Source of the DNA: CAYWIT01 sp964458415
GTDB lineage: Bacteria > Pseudomonadota > Alphaproteobacteria > Micavibrionales > UBA2020
DNA: 64,000 nucleotides
Reading direction: 5' to 3'
Assembly (NCBI GenBank): GCA_964458415.1
Contig: CAYWIT010000015.1
Span: 1-64,000, forward strand
Shown here: piece after piece, positions 52,812 through 61,302 of the stretch
How positions within the stretch are numbered: position 1 is the stretch's first letter
Layout of the letters: each line of letters starts with the position of its first letter
Notes under the pieces: model-generated
The model's database searches: none
The model's input: only the letters and a program-made list of their open reading frames with translations
What the model was told of the DNA's origin: nothing
Program-made: the position numbers and the translations under genes

Positions 52812-54476
52812 CTAATCAAAAAAATCGTTGTTGTGGCGGCGCGGCGTGGACCGGCGCTTGGGCTGGTAACGAATGCCCTTTTTCTGCAGGTGTTTCTTGA
52901 ACTGCTCGGAGATCCCCGTCTGTGACAGCGAAAAGGCGAAATCGTAAGCGGTCATGCCCCGGCTGTCCCTGATCAGGGGATCGGCATTATGTGCGAGCAA
53001 AGTGTTGACGATCGTCTCGGGATGATAGCCGTTGAGAATGGCAAGATGCAGCGGGGTCCGGCCCAGATGGTCCTGCGCATCGGGGGAAGCGCCGTGGCGC
53101 AGGAGAATTTCGGTCTCCACCTCAAGCCCCCTTTCCGCCGCGATATGGAGGGCTGTTGACTTTTCTTCTCCGACGACAGCATTCGGGTCGGCTTTGTTTT
53201 TCAACAGGGCCGTGATCAGGGCGAAGCGCCGCTGGCGCAAAGCCAGATGGAGCGGAGCAAGGCCGTTGGCGGCGGCGATATTGGGATCGGCGCCCTGTTC
53301 AAGGAAGACGAGCGCCGGAACGATATTGTGTTCAAGCGCGGCGGTCATCAGCGGGGTATAGCCGGTTTTGTCCTGAACATTCAGTTCGGCGCCAGCCGCG
53401 ATCAGGTCGGCAATGGTGCGCTCCTGAATCTGCGCGGTGCAGAAATGCAATACCGCCCGCCCCTGACCGTCCAGCGCCTTGGTATCGACGCCGGCTGCCA
53501 GAAGGATTTTGACAATCGCGTCATTTCCGCGATAGGCCGCCGTCATCAAGGGAGTCCGGTCCGCGCCATCCCGGGCCTCGGGATCGGCGCCATTTTCCAG
53601 CAGCATGGTCGCCATCAGCGCGTTGTTATTGCGGATGGCGAGATGCAAAAGCGGCAGCGGGGATGGCGGGTGCGATTTCGCAGTGTCGCCGCCGCGGGAA
53701 ATCAGCCGCTGCGCCAGCGCGATATTGTCCGTTTGCACGGCGTCATGAATGGCGGTCATCCCGTTTTTATCGGTGAGATTGATCAGGGCGCCGTGTTCGG
53801 CCATTTTCAGGACGAGGGCATCCTTCTTTTTCGCGGCGGCGAGATGCAGGGGCGAGCGGCCTTCGGTGGTGACGGCATTGACCAGTGCCACGGCCTCGGT
53901 GCCGAGGAGGTATTCGGCCACGTCGGTATTTCTCTGCAAGGCCGCGAAATGCAGGGCGGTGGCGCCGTTCCGGTCGGCAGAATAGATGTGGACCCGCTCG
54001 AAGAGGAAGGCTTCGACGATATCCAGCGTGTTGTTCTCGCAGGCGAGCAGAAAGGGCGTCATGCCGCGGCCATCGGGCAGATCGGGGTTGTCCACGGCCT
54101 GCAAAAGGCGCCTGACGATGGCGATGCCGCTTTGTGTGGCGGCCAGATGCAACGGCGACTGGCCCGTCTGGTCGGCTTTTTCTGCGCCAGCCCCGGCAGA
54201 GAGAAGAAGATCTATAAGCGTTATATCGTTCAGCAGAACGGCGTGATGCAGCGCGGTTTTTCCCGTCTTGTCGGTTTTATCAGGATCAGCCCCGGATTTT
54301 AGAAGTTTGACCAGCAAATCGGCATCGCGTCCCTGCACGGCGGCGATAAGTTTGGTCTGGCCGGTGTCGGCGTTGACGATGCCATCGGGGGCGGCTTCGT
54401 TGAACTGATTCCTTGCGCTGGCAGGGTTTTCGGAGCTTTGTTTGGCCCGACGCTTCGCATTCCGGTTAAATTGCAT
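52812..54476 (-). CDS. Ankyrin-repeat protein
   Basis: The 554-residue protein has a basic N-terminus (NRNAKRRAKQSSENPASARN) and about fourteen ankyrin repeats from residue 38 on (GKTALHHAVLLNDITLIDLL, GQSPLHLAATQSGIAIVRRL, DRTPLMTAAYRGNDAIVKIL). A basic tail (KRRSTPRRHNN) follows. No signal peptide is present. It ends two bases after the convergent pseudopilin-like gene. It lies downstream of the 54516 gene and is probably co-transcribed with it. Confidence 0.93.
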   Translation of the reverse strand: MQFNRNAKRRAKQSSENPASARNQFNEAAPDGIVNADTGQTKLIAAVQGRDADLLVKLLKSGADPDKTDKTGKTALHHAVLLNDITLIDLLLSAGAGAEKADQTGQSPLHLAATQSGIAIVRRLLQAVDNPDLPDGRGMTPFLLACENNTLDIVEAFLFERVHIYSADRNGATALHFAALQRNTDVAEYLLGTEAVALVNAVTTEGRSPLHLAAAKKKDALVLKMAEHGALINLTDKNGMTAIHDAVQTDNIALAQRLISRGGDTAKSHPPSPLPLLHLAIRNNNALMATMLLENGADPEARDGADRTPLMTAAYRGNDAIVKILLAAGVDTKALDGQGRAVLHFCTAQIQERTIADLIAAGAELNVQDKTGYTPLMTAALEHNIVPALVFLEQGADPNIAAANGLAPLHLALRQRRFALITALLKNKADPNAVVGEEKSTALHIAAERGLEVETEILLRHGASPDAQDHLGRTPLHLAILNGYHPETIVNTLLAHNADPLIRDSRGMTAYDFAFSLSQTGISEQFKKHLQKKGIRYQPKRRSTPRRHNNDFFD

Positions 54477-54515
54477 GGGCCCTCCTGTCCTTGATTCAGA
54501 CCATGTGTTTGTCGG

Positions 54516-55559
54516 TTACGGTCTGTGCTTGCGGTAGTTTTTCTCAAAGAATTTTTGCTCGGCCAGAGCTTCGGCTTCCTTGAGCAGGGCGTAATGGTTG
54601 ACCATATGAGAATGGTCGGCAAGGCGCGCGGCGGTCCGGTTAAAGGCATCTGTCAACAGCGGATCGGCGCCGGAATTGAGCAATAGGCGGATGACTTCAA
54701 GGCCGCCGTTTTTTGTAGCGGCCCGCATCAGCGCGGTTTCGCCATTTCCCGGCAGACGCCGGATATTGGTTTCGGCGCCGGCGTCGAGCAGCATGCGAAC
54801 CAATATCAAGTTTCCGTCACCGGCAGCAAGCATGAGCGGCGTCAGGCCCGCCTCTGTCACGGCGTTGACGTCTGCGCCGGCTTGCAGCAGTTGCTGGACG
54901 GTGGTGGAACGGCCGCTCTGTACGGCGTAATGCAGGGCGGTCATACCGCTGCCGGACTGCGGCTGGTCCAGTTCGGCGCCGGCTTCCAGCAGGCGGGCGA
55001 TAATGATCCCCTGATTTTGCTGGGCCGCCAGTTGCAGGGGCGTCAGGCGTTCGGGGCCGGATTCCATATCCAGAAAAGCGCCGGCGGCGATCAACGGGCG
55101 GACGCATTCGCTGCGGGACATTTTTATCGCGATGTGGAGGCAGGACAGACCTTCGAATTTTCCTTCCGGCGTGACGCCGATCTGGTTGACGAAGATATCG
55201 GCATGGTTTTCCAGCAGGGTTTTGACGACTTTGTCCTGTCCGGTGTAGACCGCCAGAAAAAGGGCGTTGAAGCGGCGCTGGCTGTCGATGTCGAAAAACA
55301 TCTCGCTGCCGAGATCGAGAAGGCATTTCACCAGACGGGAATTGCCGGAGGTGATGGCAACGCCGAGGGGCGTCATGTCCTTTTTATTGCGGATATCGAT
55401 ATTGGCGCCCAGCTCCAGCACGGCTTCGCGTACAAGTTCCGGCGGCGCGTCGGTGCGGCACAGTTCGTGCAAATAGGTATTGCCGTCCATATAGAGTGCG
55501 GCGTTGACTTGCGCGGCGGCGGGCTTCGACAAACCAAAATATCTTTTTTCTGGGAGCAC
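54516..55559 (-). CDS. Ankyrin-repeat protein
   Basis: The protein has 347 residues from GTG 55557-55559, with GAAGGAGG four bases upstream; a TTG eight codons earlier lacks a site. About nine repeats are visible (MTPLGVAITSGNSRLVKCLL, NALFLAVYTGQDKVVKTLLE, LTPLQLAAQQNQGIIIARLL). It ends in a basic segment. No signal peptide is present. It lies in the same orientation as the 55647 gene, 88 bases away. Confidence 0.9.
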   Translation of the reverse strand: MLPEKRYFGLSKPAAAQVNAALYMDGNTYLHELCRTDAPPELVREAVLELGANIDIRNKKDMTPLGVAITSGNSRLVKCLLDLGSEMFFDIDSQRRFNALFLAVYTGQDKVVKTLLENHADIFVNQIGVTPEGKFEGLSCLHIAIKMSRSECVRPLIAAGAFLDMESGPERLTPLQLAAQQNQGIIIARLLEAGAELDQPQSGSGMTALHYAVQSGRSTTVQQLLQAGADVNAVTEAGLTPLMLAAGDGNLILVRMLLDAGAETNIRRLPGNGETALMRAATKNGGLEVIRLLLNSGADPLLTDAFNRTAARLADHSHMVNHYALLKEAEALAEQKFFEKNYRKHRP

Positions 55560-55646
55560 GGCGCCTCCTTCGCGGGTCTGCAATCAAAGTCTTGCGTTAG
55601 AGGCATTATTACCCATCTGCCTCTTCATTCAAAGCCGTTTTTGGTA

Positions 55647-57089
55647 TTAAAAGGTCCAATGACCGTTGTCAGAAGGTCTGGCCTTGGCGATGTGCTGCAT
55701 TTTTTTGCTTTGCCGGACATGAAGGGCTTTTTCCAAAAGACCGATAATCTCTTCCGTTCCCTTTGTTCTGCGGGCATGGGAAAGGGCGGAGCTGTTTGCG
55801 GCATCGCACAATGCCGGATTGGCGTTCCGCTGGAGAAGCAGCGCCACGCCCTGTGTATTTCCGGCGCAGACGGCGGTGATCAGGGGCGTTTTCGCATCTT
55901 GTGTATTACGGGCGTTGACATGGGCGCCTTGCTGCAGCAGTTGCGTCAGGATGTCATGATCTTTCCGGCGCAAGGCATGAAAAAGAGGCGTATCGCCGTT
56001 TTTGTCATGGATCTCCAGCTGGAGCGGATATTGCAGCAGCGCCTGCAGGGATTTTTTGCCGTCGGCGGCCTGAATGGCGGCATGTAACGGCGCCATCCCT
56101 GAAAGGGGGGAGAGGATATCCGGATCGGCACCGGCTGCGAGCAGGCAGGTAATGATTGCCGCGCGGGCGGCTTCGTCCCGGATTTCGGAAGCGGTGATGG
56201 CGGTCATCAGCGGCGTCTCTTTTCCGGCGGCGGGTTTGTTCAGGTCGGCGCCGGCCTGAACAAGCAGGCGGACGATTTCCGGATCGGCGCCAAGAATGGC
56301 TTTCTCCAGCGGGGTTTCGCCGGTATCATCGGGCTTGTTGACCAGCGCCCCTTTTGCGATCATTTTGCCGACGGCGGCTGTTTCACCGCGCTCGATGGCC
56401 AGATGAAAGGCATTGCGTTTGCTTTCGTCCGTATCGGCATAAAAATCATTTAGACCGTCGATGACGCCGGGGTGGTCCAGCAACATGGCGGTGATTTCCG
56501 GCTGCCGCCTTGAAATGGCGATCAGGAGCGGGGTCGCGCCGTTGTTCGTGCGTTCATTGGCATCGGCGCCGGCGGCAAGCAAAGCGGCCACGGCGGGCGC
56601 CTTGCCCTTTTCCGTGGCGCGGTGGAGCAGCGTCCAGCCATTAATGTGGTGTCCGGGGATAAAGCCGCCCAGCCGCGCCAGCAGGATAACTGCATTATTG
56701 CTGCCGTAATTGACGGCGTCTTCCAGCGGGGTGCGGTCGGGATTCCCGTCCTTGCCGCGCGTCGGCGTGGCGCCGGATTCGATCAGCAGGGTAATCATTT
56801 CCGCCAGATTGCCGCGCGCCGCGATATGCAGGGCGGTATTCCCGTTTTTATCATAGGCGTTCGGATCGACACCTTCCGCCAGCAGGGCGCTCACATCCTG
56901 CAACCTGTTGTTCTTTACGGCTTTGAAAAAGGCGAGGGTCGCCGGAGAGGGGTCTTTTTCCGGGGTATCGGGTTTTGTGCCGAGGTTGCGGTTGCTTGTC
57001 CGGTTGAAAGCGCCGGTAATATTATCAACAGCTTTTTCAAAGCCGTTGCGGTGGTCTTCTTTCGGTGTGTTGTCGTCATTCAGGCTCAT
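55647..57089 (-). CDS. Ankyrin-repeat protein
   Basis: The 480-residue protein has a non-repeat N-terminal part of about 50 residues (NGFEKAVDNITGAFNRTSN) and then about twelve ankyrin repeats (NTALHIAARGNLAEMITLLI, WTLLHRATEKGKAPAVAALL, GATPLLIAISRRQPEITAML). A basic C-terminus follows. No signal peptide is present. A GGGAAAGGGC stretch lies about nine bases before the ATG. Confidence 0.92.
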   Translation of the reverse strand: MSLNDDNTPKEDHRNGFEKAVDNITGAFNRTSNRNLGTKPDTPEKDPSPATLAFFKAVKNNRLQDVSALLAEGVDPNAYDKNGNTALHIAARGNLAEMITLLIESGATPTRGKDGNPDRTPLEDAVNYGSNNAVILLARLGGFIPGHHINGWTLLHRATEKGKAPAVAALLAAGADANERTNNGATPLLIAISRRQPEITAMLLDHPGVIDGLNDFYADTDESKRNAFHLAIERGETAAVGKMIAKGALVNKPDDTGETPLEKAILGADPEIVRLLVQAGADLNKPAAGKETPLMTAITASEIRDEAARAAIITCLLAAGADPDILSPLSGMAPLHAAIQAADGKKSLQALLQYPLQLEIHDKNGDTPLFHALRRKDHDILTQLLQQGAHVNARNTQDAKTPLITAVCAGNTQGVALLLQRNANPALCDAANSSALSHARRTKGTEEIIGLLEKALHVRQSKKMQHIAKARPSDNGHWTF

Positions 57090-57218
57090 GGAGCCGTGCC
57101 CTTTCCCTCGGGGAAAAACTGAAAACCAGCGCTCTTTTCATATAAGGGCATAAGTAGCATAACAACGGGCAAGCCGCAAGGCTGCCATTATTTTACATAT
57201 TTAATAATTGCGGTAATA

Positions 57219-57737
57219 TTACTGTGGTGCTGGTGGTTTATGCCGCTGCAAGGAAGCGGTGTTTTGACCGTTGGCTTGTTTCATCGCCATATATTCTTTC
57301 AGTTTTTCTGCTGCAGCGGTGTTTTCCTCCCAGAGCTGCATGTAATTCCGCGGGCTCCAGCCATGGCCATCGGTTTTGTCGCCATCGGCGCCAGCCTTGA
57401 TCAGCAGCGCGATAATCTCTTTGCGGCAGCGCAATCCGCCCGATAAAGCGGCGGCATGCAGCGGAGTCCAGCCCTTGCCGTTATCGCTGTTGACATCGGC
57501 GCCAGCCTTGATCAGGGCTTCCACAATATCCGTTTCGCCCCAATAGGCAGCGATGTGCAGCGCAGTCAGGCCGCGGGCGTCTCGGGTCTCTGGATCGGCG
57601 CCGTTTTTCAGCAGGCGTTTGACTTCGTTCAGGCTGCCCTGCCGCACGGCTTTGAGAAGGCGTGTTTCACCGTGGGCATCCTTGTTGTTGATGCCGCGCC
57701 CCGTCAGCGTATTAAAAAGATTGTTTAAACCTGGCAT
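57219..57737 (-). CDS. Small ankyrin-repeat protein
   Basis: The protein has 172 residues if started at ATG 57735-57737; upstream in-frame ATG and TTG codons at 57749 and 57764 are possible, so the start is uncertain. Three repeats are clear (ETRLLKAVRQGSLNEVKRLL, LTALHIAAYWGETDIVEALI, WTPLHAAALSGGLRCRKEI). The C-terminus is Gln/Lys-rich. It is separated from the next genes by over 100 bases. Confidence 0.85.
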   Translation of the reverse strand: MPGLNNLFNTLTGRGINNKDAHGETRLLKAVRQGSLNEVKRLLKNGADPETRDARGLTALHIAAYWGETDIVEALIKAGADVNSDNGKGWTPLHAAALSGGLRCRKEIIALLIKAGADGDKTDGHGWSPRNYMQLWEENTAAAEKLKEYMAMKQANGQNTASLQRHKPPAPQ

Positions 57738-57910
57738 CCCAAACCCCATCTCAGAATAATGCAAAGTTGAAATATCGGCAAACGCACAGCTTGTATTCTG
57801 CGCTCCAGAATAGGGGCGGGGGCTTTAAAAAAGGATTAATCCGGCAGGATATGGGGGCAATAAAGGGGCGGGCATACCAGCGCTGGAAAAAATAAAAGTT
57901 TTTATCGCAA

Positions 57911-58645
57911 TTAGAATCTGTATTTTTCTTTTCGATATTTATATTTCAGCGCGATTTTTTTCAATTTCAGATACTCTTTCTTATAGGGTTTCGTGCTGTA
58001 GGTGGAAAAATATGTTCGCAGTTCGGTGGTGCCGGAGGTGCTGGTGGCGATTGTTTTATGCAGGGAAATTTCTTTATGGCGTCGGGCAAAAGCGCGGTTA
58101 TTTAAAAAAACCTGCTCCGTCTTTTTATTTTTTGCAAATTGAAAGGCGGTTTCCCCGGTTCTTGTTTTCAGGTCAAAATCAGCGCCGTGCTGCAATAAAA
58201 CAGCTGCGCTTTGTGCCGCATCGCGCCAGGCTGCATAATGCAGGGCGGTAAAGCCGGATTTGCTTTTCCGGTCCAGCAGCACAAGCGGTTGCAGACATAT
58301 CAGCGTGGTGGCCGTGGCATTGTTGCGGGCGGCGGCCACCATTAACGGAGATATGCCATAGCTGTTCTCGAAATCGGGCAAAACGTCGTTGCGCGCGAGC
58401 AGGGATTTTAATTCTGCATGTTCCCCGAGGTAGATCGCCGCCATGATTTTTACCGCAGGGCTTTTGTCGTCAAGGCCCGCGCAGAAAAAAGGCTTTACCG
58501 CTTTCCACGGCAGCTGCGCGACCAGCGCGTTTATTTCAAAACGCAGATGTTCCTGAACGGAAAGCGGCCGTCGAACGGAGGGGGAAGAGAAAGAGCGCGC
58601 CATAAATTTTGCTTTGCGAGTCGATATTGTACCGGCCCGCATCAT
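57911..58645 (-). CDS. Ankyrin-repeat protein with basic C-terminus
   Basis: The 244-residue protein has three to four ankyrin-like repeats in its middle (SPLMVAAARNNATATTLICL, FTALHYAAWRDAAQSAAVLL, TGETAFQFAKNKKTEQVFL). A very basic, Tyr/Lys-rich tail follows (KKEYLKLKKIALKYKYRKEK). No ribosome site marks the start clearly; a second ATG (residue 15) is possible. The basic tail may bind nucleic acid or membrane. It lies 51 bases after the FHA gene and could be co-transcribed with it. Confidence 0.78.
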   Translation of the reverse strand: MMRAGTISTRKAKFMARSFSSPSVRRPLSVQEHLRFEINALVAQLPWKAVKPFFCAGLDDKSPAVKIMAAIYLGEHAELKSLLARNDVLPDFENSYGISPLMVAAARNNATATTLICLQPLVLLDRKSKSGFTALHYAAWRDAAQSAAVLLQHGADFDLKTRTGETAFQFAKNKKTEQVFLNNRAFARRHKEISLHKTIATSTSGTTELRTYFSTYSTKPYKKEYLKLKKIALKYKYRKEKYRF

Positions 58646-58696
58646 CGCAGATTATCCATAAGGCGTCAAGTGGGGTGACATTAACCGGCCCGGATC

Positions 58697-59668
58697 TTAT
58701 TTATCTGCCGATTCCGTTAATGCGCTCAGGGTTTTTGCTTCAAACAGCTTTTCGTTATCCGCCATAAAAGCCTCAAGGCTCTGGTGCGGGGCGATACTGG
58801 CCAGATAAGGTTTCAGGGTCGTGGGGTATTCCGCCATATCGTTGAAATCCTGCGCATCGACCAGAGACATGAGGAAGATGCCGGCCAGCAGTCCGCCGGA
58901 AAAACAACCGGCCCAGAGCAGGCGGCGTTTTTGCGTCATCGGGGTCGCCAGAGAGAGTGACCCATAAACCAGAAAAACCATCAGGAGCAGGTTGGCGGTA
59001 TAATTTGCCGCCGACGCGATGCTGCTTTTGGTGCTCAGAAAATCAATGCCGGACTGGACAACATCAAACAGGGTTGAAAGCAGGATGTAGAAGCTGGCCA
59101 GCGCGAGATGGCCCATAAAAAACGATTTGTTGCGCATCAGGCGGCTGACACCGGCCCAGACGCCGGCCCAAACCAGCACAACGGCAAAAACCGCGGCGGC
59201 CGTCAGGGTTGCTGTTCGCAGGGCGTTCTCTTCAAAGATCTCCAGCCAGCTCCAGCCGGTGACAGCGGCGAGCGCCGCCGCAAGAAGGAGATAGGCGGCG
59301 GCAGGGCGGGCCAAGGTCAGAAAGAACGGTGTGGATTTCACGAGCGGCAGAGGGGCCGCGACGGGGTGATGCGGGGCGAAAAAACGAATTTCCGTCTGGC
59401 CGATGCGGATGACGTCACCGGATTGCAAGGCATGTTTTTCCACAAGGCGCCGCTGCGTGTTGATTGTGATGTCTGAATCTGCGAGGTTGTAAACTTTCCA
59501 GCCGTCAGCGTCATGCTCAATGCGCAGATGCGCGGCGGAGATGTGCGGATCGTTCAGGATAATATCATTATGATAGCCGCGCCCGATGGAGAGGGGAAAG
59601 TTCTCCACGGCTTTGTAGGCGACGGACCGGTCGTCGGCGGGGCTCAGGATTTCAAGAACCAGTTTCAC
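58697..59668 (-). CDS. FHA-domain membrane protein
   Basis: The 323-residue protein has an N-terminal FHA domain (about 20-95) with the phosphothreonine-binding signature SIGRGYHNDIILNDPHISAAH, then a long hydrophobic C-terminus with about five membrane helices (between 115 and 280). The FHA domain should be cytoplasmic. The gene overlaps the trypsin-like protease gene by four bases (ATGA), indicating co-expression. A phospho-dependent signalling or complex-forming role is plausible. No kinase or phosphatase gene lies within the window. Confidence 0.85.
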   Translation of the reverse strand: MKLVLEILSPADDRSVAYKAVENFPLSIGRGYHNDIILNDPHISAAHLRIEHDADGWKVYNLADSDITINTQRRLVEKHALQSGDVIRIGQTEIRFFAPHHPVAAPLPLVKSTPFFLTLARPAAAYLLLAAALAAVTGWSWLEIFEENALRTATLTAAAVFAVVLVWAGVWAGVSRLMRNKSFFMGHLALASFYILLSTLFDVVQSGIDFLSTKSSIASAANYTANLLLMVFLVYGSLSLATPMTQKRRLLWAGCFSGGLLAGIFLMSLVDAQDFNDMAEYPTTLKPYLASIAPHQSLEAFMADNEKLFEAKTLSALTESADK

Positions 59669-61053
59669 CGGCCACCTCCGGAAACGGCAGCCAGCAGCGG
59701 TTCCGCCGGCGGCCGGATTTCATGAAGAAAGCGGTCCGTGAACTGGAGCGCGTTTTCCTTGGTGACGCCTTGCAGCTGGAGCGTGATGAAGGTGCCTTTT
59801 TTTTCTGAGCCGACGGCGGCGATAAAGACCTGTGTATCGTAGAGGGCCGGATATTTAATATAGCGGCGCAGGCAGAAGGAGGCCTTCCAGCGTTGGCCAG
59901 CCATGTCGACGAAACGGTTGTTGCAGGCGAAGTTGGTCACTTCGCTTTCGCTGACTTTTTGCCAGGGCGTGTTGAGGGCGCCGTACTGTGACTGGTAATA
60001 GCTGTAAAACCGGGGCAGATTGATCTTGTCCTTGCCGGTCAGGTCGCCATAGCCGAAAGAGTAGATTCCGCTGGTCAGGTCGCTGTCCAGAAACAGCTGG
60101 TCTTCATTGCTGCAGGTCGAATAAAAATGCAGCCATGGATCTTTTTCCTCGTGGGCGGGGCCGCCCCAGCATTTGAATGCGGGATGAATCCGTCCCGGCA
60201 CCATGAAGCCGCCGAAAGAAACGGATTCCCACGGGGCCGTCAGCAGCCGGTCGATATTTTTTTTCTGGCTGCTGACCAATTGCTGCTCGATATTTTTTTT
60301 CGAGAGCGCCGTGAAGTCGTAATCTTCCGGCTGTTTCAGGTAGTCCACCAGCAGCAGGCGCAAAGGTTCCACCGGAACAAGAAAGCCGATCTGGTTGCCG
60401 CCGGTTTGTACATTGATGCCGACAACCCGGCCATTATGGTCCAGCGCCGGCCCGCCGCTCATGCCGGGATTGATCGCGCCAGAAAAATGGATTTTATCGA
60501 TCAGGGTTTCGCGCGAGTAGCCGTTATAGGTGCCTTCGACAATGGTAAAGCCGATGTCGTGGGGGTTGCCAAGGGAAAAAAGTTTGACGCCCTTGGGGAG
60601 TTTTGATTGCCCGAGCTCGACAAAAGTTTTTCCGGGCTTGTCCATCCGCAAAATGGCCAGATCATGGGTCACGTCGGCAATCAGGATTTTAAGCTTGCCC
60701 CTTTCGCCTTTGTCGTGGAGGAATTCAAGCCGGTTGGCCTGCGGCCGTTGGAGCATTTCGGCAATGACGTGATAATTGGTGGCGAGCAAACCGTCATGGG
60801 TGAACTGGAATCCGGTGCCGATGCTGTTCTTCTTGCCGGAGGCAAGGTCGATCACCTGCACCTGATAAATGGCGTCGCCGAAAGATTCATAAACGCGCTG
60901 CGCTTCGTCGGTGATCGGTGGCTTTGGCGGTGTTTCGACAGGGGTGGATTCAATGGGGACGGGTTCCGCGGCAGGGGATATTTTCCCGATTGTCGTTGTC
61001 AGCAGGAACAGCAAAACAGAACCGAAGATGACCGTGACGGACGCGCAGCGCAT
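59665..61053 (-). CDS. Trypsin-like (Do/HtrA-type) serine protease, periplasmic
   Basis: The protein has 462 residues when started at ATG 61051-61053; frame extensions upstream lack support. A signal/anchor segment (SVTVIFGSVLLFLLTTTIGK) is followed by a protease domain with His95 (ATNYHVI), Asp131 (THDLAILRM) and Ser199 (NPGMSGGPAL). The oxyanion loop and the GVKLFSLGNPHDIGF segment fit the S1C group. No PDZ domain is evident; the C-terminal 240 residues are of another type. It is coupled to the FHA gene. Confidence 0.87.
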   Translation of the reverse strand: MRCASVTVIFGSVLLFLLTTTIGKISPAAEPVPIESTPVETPPKPPITDEAQRVYESFGDAIYQVQVIDLASGKKNSIGTGFQFTHDGLLATNYHVIAEMLQRPQANRLEFLHDKGERGKLKILIADVTHDLAILRMDKPGKTFVELGQSKLPKGVKLFSLGNPHDIGFTIVEGTYNGYSRETLIDKIHFSGAINPGMSGGPALDHNGRVVGINVQTGGNQIGFLVPVEPLRLLLVDYLKQPEDYDFTALSKKNIEQQLVSSQKKNIDRLLTAPWESVSFGGFMVPGRIHPAFKCWGGPAHEEKDPWLHFYSTCSNEDQLFLDSDLTSGIYSFGYGDLTGKDKINLPRFYSYYQSQYGALNTPWQKVSESEVTNFACNNRFVDMAGQRWKASFCLRRYIKYPALYDTQVFIAAVGSEKKGTFITLQLQGVTKENALQFTDRFLHEIRPPAEPLLAAVSGGGR

Positions 61054-61302
61054 TGTTTCCCAACCCCTTATTTTGTCATTGTGCGGCGTCATTTCTTTTT
61101 TGGCAAGTTGTGTGCGTGCGAGCGCTGAAAAATGCCATATTTTACAGAAATGCACAAAAGCGCCGCGGCATGATAACATAATTACAATTTTGGTCTTTAA
61201 AACTGCCCGAAATGAATATGGTGCATGGACTCGGTTTCCAGAGCATGGTAGGTTTTTTTACTCAACAAGCCGTTTTGGCATTTGTGCCGCAGGATCGGGA
61301 TC

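Noticed and set aside
53247..54302. A 351-codon + strand frame, and similar ones at 54882-56087
   Set aside because: They are antisense to ankyrin genes. The same shadow pattern recurs opposite every ankyrin gene because the repeats share codon use.
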